Source of the DNA: Bacteroidota bacterium
GTDB lineage: Bacteria; Bacteroidota; Bacteroidia; Flavobacteriales; Crocinitomicaceae
Length of the DNA: 5,384 bases
Direction of reading: 5' to 3'
NCBI GenBank assembly: GCA_005798205.1
Contig: SYKJ01000145.1
Location: 1 to 5,384 of the forward strand
Below, piece after piece: positions 1 to 5,384 of the stretch. Every line of letters starts with the position of its first letter. The first letter of the stretch is position 1. The notes beneath the pieces are model-generated. The model worked only from the letters and a program-made list of their open reading frames with translations, was not told the DNA's origin and did not search any database. The position numbers and the translations under genes are program-made.

Positions 1-214
1 AAGAGTAATTATTGATCTAAAGGGAAAGGTGTTGAAATTCAGTTCTAGCAACGAAAATATGTTCTCACAAAACAATACAAAGAGATTTGATGCGTTAAAT
101 GCATTAGTTTCTCTTGGATTTGATAAAAAATCTACTGAAAAAGTATTGGATAAGTTAGATACTGGAGAACAGACAGTTGAACAATTAATAAAAGACGCGC
201 TGAGATTGCTCTAA
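1..214 (+). CDS. ruvA: Holliday junction branch migration protein RuvA, C-terminal part (5' end outside window)
   Basis: RuvA binds four-way DNA junctions in the cytoplasm as a tetramer and loads the RuvB ATPase for branch migration. Seventy codons are visible, read from base 2 and ending in TAA at 212-214, immediately followed by a second in-frame TAA (215-217). The first visible residues, RVIIDLKGK, match the end of the second helix-hairpin-helix region of RuvA (family pattern ER-(I/V)-(I/V)-x-(D/E)-LK). A polar, Ser/Asn-rich linker follows (visible residues 13-27). Then comes the small three-helix domain III, visible residues 28-70, with the typical pattern 'ALxxLGF' (A31-L32...L38-G39-F40) and a terminal 'LIKDALRLL'-like helix; in the family this domain contacts RuvB. 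RuvA is about 200 residues, so about a third is seen. A GTG at base 29 could look like a start, but the frame continues upstream with RuvA sequence, so it is internal. The next gene starts 4 bases after the stop. Confidence 0.93.
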   Translation, partial: RVIIDLKGKVLKFSSSNENMFSQNNTKRFDALNALVSLGFDKKSTEKVLDKLDTGEQTVEQLIKDALRLL

Positions 215-221
215 TAAAATG
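212..221 (+). promoter_or_regulatory. ruvA stop / sprA start junction, no Shine-Dalgarno
   Basis: The junction reads TAATAAAATG: two consecutive in-frame stops for ruvA (212-214 and 215-217), one A, then the sprA ATG at 219. No purine-rich Shine-Dalgarno sequence is present upstream (the preceding bases are GATTGCTC), which is normal in Bacteroidota, where A-rich contexts around the start take over that role. The spacing suggests co-transcription, and possibly re-initiation by ribosomes that finish ruvA; that part is inference. I see no convincing Bacteroidota promoter (TTTG / TAnnTTTG type) in the visible ruvA end. Confidence 0.6.
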
Positions 222-308
222 AGTTGGAAAAAAAATCAATTTAAATTTCGATTTAAATACCTAATCTTATTGGGTTTTATTTTCTCGCTATCTACTATTT
301 TATTTGCT
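219..308 (+). other. Sec signal peptide of SprA
   Basis: Residues 1-30 form a classic Sec signal: a basic n-region (K4, K5, K9, R11, K13), a hydrophobic core from Y14 to about F29, and a likely signal peptidase I site after A30 (L-F-A followed by Q31). There is no cysteine near the site, so it is not a lipoprotein signal. Export across the inner membrane is what an outer-membrane barrel protein needs. The mature N-terminus is rich in Pro and Asn, with a short repeated NPLN pattern at residues 32-35 and 42-45. Confidence 0.9.
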
Positions 309-3300
309 CAAAACCCCTTAAATCTTCCCTTTCCGATAAATAATCCATTAAATCCATTTGAAAATACACCTCAAAGTTTTGATTTAGGAGACCCCTCGTC
401 TTTGAATCAAAGCATTGTTTTCGACCCTGAAACAGGCACCTATATCTTCAGTGAGACAATTGGCAAAGGACTTTTATATCGAAATCCTTCTATGTTAACA
501 TTACAGGAATATCTAGAGTACGAAGAACGTAAGCTAATGACTCAAGACTGGCAAGAAATAATTGAAGAAGAAACGGTTGAAAATAGAACGTTTGAATTGC
601 CAATAAAGATTAAAAGTAAAGTCTTTGAGAATTTTTTTGGATCTGATGAAATAAAAATAATTCCTGGTGGAAATTTAGAATTATCATTGGGGCTTAGTTC
701 TTCTCGTGTTGACAATCCAATGTTACCGCTTCGGCAGCGAAGAATTGCGCGGTTTGACTTTAATCAAAATATCAATTTAGATATCACTGGACAAATTGGA
801 ACGAAACTCAAATTAAATACAAAGTACAATACTGGAGCTAGTTTTGATTTTGAAAATATCTCAAAAATTGAACATACTGGAACGGAAGATCAGATTCTTC
901 AAAAAATTGCTTTAGGAAATGTTTCTCTCAATTTACCAACGACTTTAATTCAAGGATCTCAAACTTTATTTGGTGCTTCCACGCAATTAAAATTTGGAAG
1001 AGCTACAATTGATTTAATTGCTGCATCTTCAAAAGGTAAAAGAACAGAAATTAATGTTGCAGGAAAAGCACAAACCCAAGAAATCAATCTAACTGCTGAT
1101 AACTACGATGCGAATAAACATTATTTTTTAAATCTCTACTACCATCAAAATTACGATGCTGCTCTCTCAACCCTGCCAGTAGTGAGTTCAACTACTTTTA
1201 TCACTCGAATAGAAGTTTGGATTACTAATCGTACGAGTGTAACCGAAAACACACGAAATATTCTCGCTTTTTCAGATTTAGGAGAGGCTAAACTAGAAAA
1301 TTGTGAGGGAAACCCTGATAATTTTCCTACAACTATTCAACCTGATAACGAAGCAAATTCGCTTTATAATTGGGCGGCTTCTCAACCCTTAATTCGTGGA
1401 TTTTTAAATTCTGTTCAAGTTTTATCAAATCAAGTTACTGCTCCTGGGCCATTCAGTCCAGCAATTCATTATGAAAAAGTTGAAAATGCAAGAAAGCTAA
1501 GTGAAACTGAATTTACATACAACGCACTTTTAGGATACATTTCACTCAACACAAATTTGAATAACGATGAAGTACTTGCAGTAGCTTATGAGTACACTTA
1601 CCAAGGTGAAACATTTCAAGTTGGTGAATTTTCCACAGACGGATCAAATGGTCAAGAGGCCTTAATTCTAAAACTACTTAAACCAACAATAACAAATCCT
1701 AAGAATAAAATTTGGGATTTGATGATGAAAAATGTTTACTCTATTCAATCAGCTCAAGTAGATCAAACAGGATTTAGATTGGATATTCTATATAACAATC
1801 CCGAAACATCTGTTTTAGTTCCTTTTTTTCCTATGAGCGGTGTTGACGATGTGCAGCTCGTTACCTTACTTGAAATGGATAAGATAAATCAAAATAATCA
1901 GCCTTTTTCAGATGGTGTATTTGATTTTACTCCCTTTAACCAAGTTGGAAACAAAATGGAAAATGGAGGGACAATCAATAAAAAATCAGGAAGAATATTT
2001 TTCTCAACCGTAGAACCATTTGGAAAAACATTAAAAACGAAACTCCAAAATGTTGGAATAGCTCAAACTATTATAGATAAAGTTGTTTTTTCTGAGCTTT
2101 ATGACTCCACAAAAACTGCAGCGCAACAAATACCAAGTAAAAACCGCTTTGTATTTAAAGGCCAATGCCAATCCTCGATAAGTTCAGATATTCCATTAAA
2201 TGCGCTGAATGTGCCGCCAGGTTCTGTAACTGTTACAGCAGGTGGAATAAGTTTAATTGAAGGAGTAGATTATTCTGTAGATTACAATTTAGGAAGGGTA
2301 AAGATTTTAAATTCTGGAATTTTAGAATCAAATACGCCAATAAAAGTTTCGCTGGAAAGCAATTCTGTTTTTGGTTTTCAAGCTCGCTCAATGATCGGTG
2401 GACATTATCAATATCGCTTCAGTGAAAAGTTTAAAATTGGGGGAACATGGGTAAGAATGTTAGAGCGTCCTGTTACACAAAAAGTTGATTTTGGGAGTGA
2501 GCCATTTAAGAATAACATAATTGGAGCAGATTTTGCACTCAGAATCAATGTGCCCTTTTTAACAAAAATAGTTGACTTACTCCCTGTAATTTCAACAAAT
2601 CAAATGTCTACTTTCTCATTTACTGGAGAAGTTGCACATTTAATTCCTGGTCAACCAAGAGCGATAAATGCCTCAGGAACTTCGTACATTGACGATTTTG
2701 AAGCGGCACAAAGCGTTATTGATTTAAAATCGATTTCATCTTGGTATTTAGCTTCTATTCCACAAGGGCAACCTACTCTATTTCCTGAAGCAAACAATAA
2801 AAACCTATCTGCCGGATTCAAAAGATCAAAAGTCGCTTGGTACATGATTGATCCTGTTTTTTACCAAAGCAATTCACTCACTCCTGATCATATTAAGCAA
2901 GATCCAGAAATGCTTTATGATAGTAGAATGCGTTTAGTCAATCAGACAGATATTTTTCCAAACCTACAACAACAATATGGGTCTATACCAAATCTATCGG
3001 TTTTAGATCTTGCTTATTATCCTTCTGAAAGAGGAATGTACAATTACGATACTACGGCAGCTGTAAACCCGGATGGAACTTTTACAAATCCTGAAAATCG
3101 TTGGGGAGGAATTATGCGTTCCTTGTCAACTAATGATTTTGAGCAAACAAATATCGAATTTATACAGTTTTGGGTCCTTGATCCTTTCAACGAAGATGCA
3201 GAAAATGCTAATCCAAACAGCTCACATTCGGGTGGTGAACTCTATTTTAACTTAGGTAATATTTCTGAAGATATTCTGCCCGACTCAAGAAAGAGTTATG

Positions 3301-5384
3301 AAAATGGATTGCCCGCACTATCGTCTTCCTCAATAGAAAATATTGACACAACTGTTTGGGCGAGAATTTCATCTCAACAAGCAGTAGTAAATGCATTTGA
3401 TAACGACGAGGAAGCAAGAGCAAATCAAGATGTTGGATTGGATGGTTGGAAAAATCAAGATGAAAATTCTGCCTACTCCAATTTTGTAAGTTGGGTTCAA
3501 AATAATCCCAATTTAACACCTGAAACTAAAGCAAAAATCTTAAGCGACCCATCACAAGATGATTACAATTATTACCTAGATGATGATTTTGATGGTCAGC
3601 AACTTGATATTTTAAGACGCTATAAAAGTTATAATGGAATGGAGGGAAACTCACCAACAACAAGTTTTTCAGACAATTTAAATGGCGAGGGATATCCAAC
3701 ACAAGCTACCAACAGACCTGATATTGAAGATATTAATACCGATAATAATTTGACTGAAACTGAAAATTATTTTCAGTACAAAGTAAATCTTCGGCCAAAT
3801 GAAATGCAGGTAGGAAGCAATTTCATTACCAATGTTCAAATTTATCAAAATGGAACTAAAACAGAAAAATGGTATCAGTTTAAGGTTCCCATTGTAAATT
3901 ATGAAAAACGCGTAAATGGCATTCAAGATTTTAGATCAATACGCTTCATGCGAATGTTTTTAAAGAATTTTGATGAGGAAGTGGTTTTGCGTTTTGCCAA
4001 ACTTGAACTTATTCGTGGTGAGTGGAGAAGATTCAATCAAGATCTTACGCAACCAGGACTCAGTGTTCAAACTGATCCAAATCTTACAACCTTCAATATT
4101 GGAGCTGTAAATGTGGAAGAAAATGACCAACGATATCCTGTTAAATACGAAGTTCCGCCAGGAATTACGAGGGAAATTGATCCATCACAAGTTTATGAGC
4201 GACAAATGAACGAGCAATCGTTGATGCTTGAAGTTTGTAATTTACAAGATGGTGATGCGCGAGCCGCATACAGAAACGTACAATTTGATGTTCGAACCTA
4301 CAAGAAATTAAAAATGTTTGTTCATGCTGAAGAAGTCAAGCCAAATACGCTAAATAATCAAGAGTTGACCTTATTTGTGCGCCTGGGAACTGATTTTGTT
4401 GAAAATTATTATGAATACGAAATGCCAATGGATGTCACAGATTGGGGTGTAACAAGTCCGGATGCAATTTGGCCAGAAAATAACAATGTTGAAATTGTTT
4501 TTGATGATTTACTGAACTTAAAAAAAGAAAGGAATTCAAAAATTGAGCAAGGAGCAAATGGTGTTTCCTATATAAATGAATTCAGCGAAGTTGATCCTGC
4601 CAATTCACAAAGAAGAATTAAAGTAAAAGGAAGTCCAAATCTACAAGGTCTAAAAACGATTATGATTGGTGTAAGAAATCCACTTCAAAACGATCCTAAC
4701 AATAGTTGGAAGCCCGATAATGGAGATCCAGAATGCGCAATAGTGTGGGTCAACGAGTTGCGCTTAACAGACTTTGTAAGTGAAGGAGGTTCGGCAGCAA
4801 TTGGTCAAATGCAAGTTCAATTAGCAGATTTTGGAACTATTTCAGCATCTGGAAATTATTCTGGAATAAATTGGGGAAGCGTTGAAAGCCGAGTTCAAGA
4901 AAGACAAAGAAATGAGAAAATCGGTGTTGATATAAATTCAACTTTACAACTAGGGCAATTTTTTGGAAAACAAGCAAGGTTGTCACTTCCATTTTTTTAT
5001 GGTTATTCTTTGGGGCTTGTTAATCCAGAATATGATCCTTTCAATCCTGATGTGAAATTGCAAGATTACGATGCCGCAACACGAAAAGAGCGCGCAAAGC
5101 TTGGACAAGACTTTAACGAACGCAAATCATTCAATTTTACAAATGTTCGTAAAGAAATGAAGGCTGGTGCGAAACCTAACTTTTTTAGAATCTCTAATTT
5201 CTCTACCACTTACGCATTTTCTGAAAATTTAAAACGAGACTTCAATACCAATTATGATAATACAAAAACATGGAGTGGATCTCTGAATTACAATTATACT
5301 TTTTCAGGAAAAGCAATAGAACCATTCAAAAAATGGAAAGCTGTTGAAAAAAATAAATATTTAACCCTAGTAAAAGAATTCAAT
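219..5384 (+). CDS. sprA: T9SS outer membrane translocon SprA (Sov), N-terminal ~1722 residues; 3' end outside window
   Basis: SprA is the outer-membrane channel of the type IX secretion system. In Flavobacterium johnsoniae it is a giant 36-strand beta-barrel with a lateral gate, bound alternately by PorV or Plug, exporting gliding adhesins and enzymes with T9SS C-terminal signals (family knowledge). Sequence evidence: signal peptide at residues 1-30; FDPETG at 68-73; RVDNPMLPLRQRR at 163-175; FDFEN at 209-213; IEVWITNR at 331-338; DEVLAVAYEYT at 450-460; DYNLGRVKILN at 688-698; ERPVTQKV at 749-756; SYIDDFE at 822-828; WGGIMRSLSTNDFE at 962-975 and FWVLDPF at 984-990; GELYFNLGNISED at 1006-1018; YPTQATN at 1159-1165; RFMRMFLKNF at 1242-1251; NEQSL at 1331-1335; VWVNELRLTDF at 1509-1519; NPEYDPFNPD at 1602-1611; FTNVRK at 1640-1645. 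All are family hallmarks from memory, in the expected order. Start choice: an in-frame TGA at 201-203 closes the frame, no start codon lies between it and ATG 219, and the next Met (92) would lose the signal peptide. The frame is intact throughout. SprA is usually about 2,300-2,500 residues, so the C-terminal barrel is missing. Confidence 0.97.
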   Translation, partial: MSWKKNQFKFRFKYLILLGFIFSLSTILFAQNPLNLPFPINNPLNPFENTPQSFDLGDPSSLNQSIVFDPETGTYIFSETIGKGLLYRNPSMLTLQEYLEYEERKLMTQDWQEIIEEETVENRTFELPIKIKSKVFENFFGSDEIKIIPGGNLELSLGLSSSRVDNPMLPLRQRRIARFDFNQNINLDITGQIGTKLKLNTKYNTGASFDFENISKIEHTGTEDQILQKIALGNVSLNLPTTLIQGSQTLFGASTQLKFGRATIDLIAASSKGKRTEINVAGKAQTQEINLTADNYDANKHYFLNLYYHQNYDAALSTLPVVSSTTFITRIEVWITNRTSVTENTRNILAFSDLGEAKLENCEGNPDNFPTTIQPDNEANSLYNWAASQPLIRGFLNSVQVLSNQVTAPGPFSPAIHYEKVENARKLSETEFTYNALLGYISLNTNLNNDEVLAVAYEYTYQGETFQVGEFSTDGSNGQEALILKLLKPTITNPKNKIWDLMMKNVYSIQSAQVDQTGFRLDILYNNPETSVLVPFFPMSGVDDVQLVTLLEMDKINQNNQPFSDGVFDFTPFNQVGNKMENGGTINKKSGRIFFSTVEPFGKTLKTKLQNVGIAQTIIDKVVFSELYDSTKTAAQQIPSKNRFVFKGQCQSSISSDIPLNALNVPPGSVTVTAGGISLIEGVDYSVDYNLGRVKILNSGILESNTPIKVSLESNSVFGFQARSMIGGHYQYRFSEKFKIGGTWVRMLERPVTQKVDFGSEPFKNNIIGADFALRINVPFLTKIVDLLPVISTNQMSTFSFTGEVAHLIPGQPRAINASGTSYIDDFEAAQSVIDLKSISSWYLASIPQGQPTLFPEANNKNLSAGFKRSKVAWYMIDPVFYQSNSLTPDHIKQDPEMLYDSRMRLVNQTDIFPNLQQQYGSIPNLSVLDLAYYPSERGMYNYDTTAAVNPDGTFTNPENRWGGIMRSLSTNDFEQTNIEFIQFWVLDPFNEDAENANPNSSHSGGELYFNLGNISEDILPDSRKSYENGLPALSSSSIENIDTTVWARISSQQAVVNAFDNDEEARANQDVGLDGWKNQDENSAYSNFVSWVQNNPNLTPETKAKILSDPSQDDYNYYLDDDFDGQQLDILRRYKSYNGMEGNSPTTSFSDNLNGEGYPTQATNRPDIEDINTDNNLTETENYFQYKVNLRPNEMQVGSNFITNVQIYQNGTKTEKWYQFKVPIVNYEKRVNGIQDFRSIRFMRMFLKNFDEEVVLRFAKLELIRGEWRRFNQDLTQPGLSVQTDPNLTTFNIGAVNVEENDQRYPVKYEVPPGITREIDPSQVYERQMNEQSLMLEVCNLQDGDARAAYRNVQFDVRTYKKLKMFVHAEEVKPNTLNNQELTLFVRLGTDFVENYYEYEMPMDVTDWGVTSPDAIWPENNNVEIVFDDLLNLKKERNSKIEQGANGVSYINEFSEVDPANSQRRIKVKGSPNLQGLKTIMIGVRNPLQNDPNNSWKPDNGDPECAIVWVNELRLTDFVSEGGSAAIGQMQVQLADFGTISASGNYSGINWGSVESRVQERQRNEKIGVDINSTLQLGQFFGKQARLSLPFFYGYSLGLVNPEYDPFNPDVKLQDYDAATRKERAKLGQDFNERKSFNFTNVRKEMKAGAKPNFFRISNFSTTYAFSENLKRDFNTNYDNTKTWSGSLNYNYTFSGKAIEPFKKWKAVEKNKYLTLVKEFN
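420..2060 (+). other. First SprA N-terminal-type domain (approximate limits)
   Basis: Residues about 68-614 correspond to the first of the two conserved SprA N-terminal-family regions (Pfam SprA_N, named from memory). Landmarks are the EYLEYEE segment at 97-103, RVDNPMLPLRQRR at 163-175, YNTGASFDFEN at 203-213, GNVSLNLP at 233-240, a short FGR at 259-261, IEVWITNR at 331-338, LGYISLN at 438-444 and DEVLAVAYEYT at 450-460. One cysteine, C362, lies in it. In the known structure this part contributes barrel strands and periplasmic and extracellular elaborations; I cannot assign individual strands from the sequence alone, and the borders are estimates. Confidence 0.65.
2160..2640 (+). other. SprA middle segment with alternating-strand, barrel-like sequence (approximate limits)
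   Basis: Residues about 648-807 contain SVTVTAGG (669-676), the DYNLGRVKILN block (688-698), then alternating polar and hydrophobic stretches: GGHYQYRF, FKIGGTWVRM, the ERPVTQKV turn (749-756) and NNIIGADFALRINV. The alternation and aromatic residues look like consecutive transmembrane beta-strands, in agreement with the barrel architecture known for this family. Strand assignment is inference; the sequence blocks themselves are clear. Confidence 0.55.
2640..4780 (+). other. Second conserved SprA domain, including an Asp-rich insertion (approximate limits)
   Basis: Residues about 808-1520 hold the most recognisable SprA motifs: SYIDDFE (822-828), WGGIMRSLSTNDFE (962-975), FWVLDPF (984-990), GELYFNLGNISED (1006-1018), FDNDEEAR (1060-1067), QDVGLDG (1070-1076), YPTQATN (1159-1165), RFMRMFLKNF (1242-1251), EWRRF (1268-1272), RTYKKLKMFVHAE (1359-1371) and VWVNELRLTDF (1509-1519). 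The VWVNELRL strand resembles IEVWITNR (331-338) of the first domain, consistent with two copies of the same family. Between about 1060 and 1185 the protein is acidic and Asn/Asp-rich, including a DDDFDG core at 1121-1126. This part is expected to form the large extracellular cap of the translocon (family knowledge plus inference). Confidence 0.65.
4781..5384 (+). other. Start of the C-terminal barrel portion of SprA, truncated by the window
   Basis: Residues about 1522-1722 follow the second conserved domain and contain the short GNYSGINWG stretch, then SLPFFYGYSLG followed by NPEYDPFNPD (1602-1611), a charged segment, and FTNVRK (1640-1645). These lead into alternating strands with many Tyr and Phe (YNYTFSG near 1691-1697). 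In SprA this order marks the beginning of the C-terminal set of barrel strands. The last codon in the window is AAT at 5382-5384, with no stop reached. Confidence 0.6.

Noticed and set aside
29..214. A separate 61-residue protein starting at GTG 29, resembling a UBA-like helix bundle
   Set aside because: The frame is open upstream to the window edge and reads RVIIDLKGK, the end of RuvA's second helix-hairpin-helix region; this is the internal part of ruvA, whose domain III is itself a UBA-like bundle.
100..310. An own promoter for sprA within the ruvA end or early sprA
   Set aside because: No properly spaced TTTG and TAnnTTTG pair was found; scattered TTTG and TATTTG strings are expected by chance in this AT-rich DNA.
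2651..2845. Minus-strand open frame of 64 codons
   Set aside because: It lies antisense inside the SYIDDFE region of sprA, has no recognisable motif, and the plus-strand frame is clearly the coding one.
3073..3255. Plus-strand open frame of 60 codons in another phase
   Set aside because: It overlaps the WGGIMRSLSTNDFE block of sprA and has no family resemblance; it is a shadow.
3247..3519. Minus-strand open frame of 90 codons
   Set aside because: It is antisense to the conserved GELYFNLGNISED and FDNDEEAR blocks, with a Leu/His/Gln-rich composition typical of reverse-complemented AT-rich coding DNA.
3678..3926. Minus-strand open frame of 82 codons that looks hydrophobic, like a small membrane protein
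   Set aside because: The hydrophobicity comes from reading Asn/Glu/Lys/Asp-rich sprA codons in reverse (Ile/Phe/Leu); it lies wholly inside a conserved sprA block.
219..5384. TonB-dependent receptor, fimbrial usher or LptD as alternative identities for the large protein
   Set aside because: There is no TonB box, plug domain or usher motif; length, the two-domain layout and motifs such as WGGIMRSLSTNDFE and VWVNELRL point specifically to SprA.
219..5384. A possible frameshift or internal stop in the long gene
   Set aside because: I read the codons in phase through the whole stretch; no stop occurs and conserved motifs appear in one frame from beginning to end.

Overview
The window is almost entirely one very large protein-coding gene, preceded by the tail of a second gene on the same strand. 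The first ~214 bases are the 3' end of ruvA (Holliday junction DNA helicase subunit RuvA). After a 4-base gap, an ATG at 219 opens a reading frame of 1722 codons that I followed codon by codon to the last base (5384) without a stop or frameshift. It is sprA, the outer-membrane translocon of the type IX secretion system (T9SS; the Porphyromonas homologue is called Sov). The gene leaves the window incomplete: SprA proteins are usually about 2,300-2,500 residues, so roughly the last quarter to third is missing.

Organism: SprA/Sov is confined to the phylum Bacteroidota, so the source is a Bacteroidota bacterium with a T9SS. The DNA is strongly A+T-rich, there is no Shine-Dalgarno sequence before the sprA start, and ruvA followed by sprA matches the gene order I remember from Flavobacterium-type genomes. 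I cannot place it below class or order from this window; a flavobacterium-like lineage is plausible.

Layout: 1-214 ruvA C-terminus (end of the second helix-hairpin-helix region, linker, RuvB-binding domain III); 215-218 gap; 219-308 Sec signal peptide; about 420-2060 first conserved SprA domain; about 2160-2640 blocks likely to contain barrel strands; about 2640-4780 second conserved block with the family's most recognisable motifs and an acidic, Asp-rich insertion; about 4780-5384 the beginning of further barrel-like sequence, cut by the window edge.

How the genes work together: RuvA (cytoplasmic recombination) and SprA (outer-membrane secretion) have no known functional link; they appear merely co-transcribed or translationally coupled. 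SprA would work with PorV, Plug and the GldKLMN core, none of which is encoded here. I see no RNA gene, mobile element, CRISPR array, terminator or clear promoter, and no evidence of an undescribed system; the remaining observations are modest features inside or at the start of sprA.
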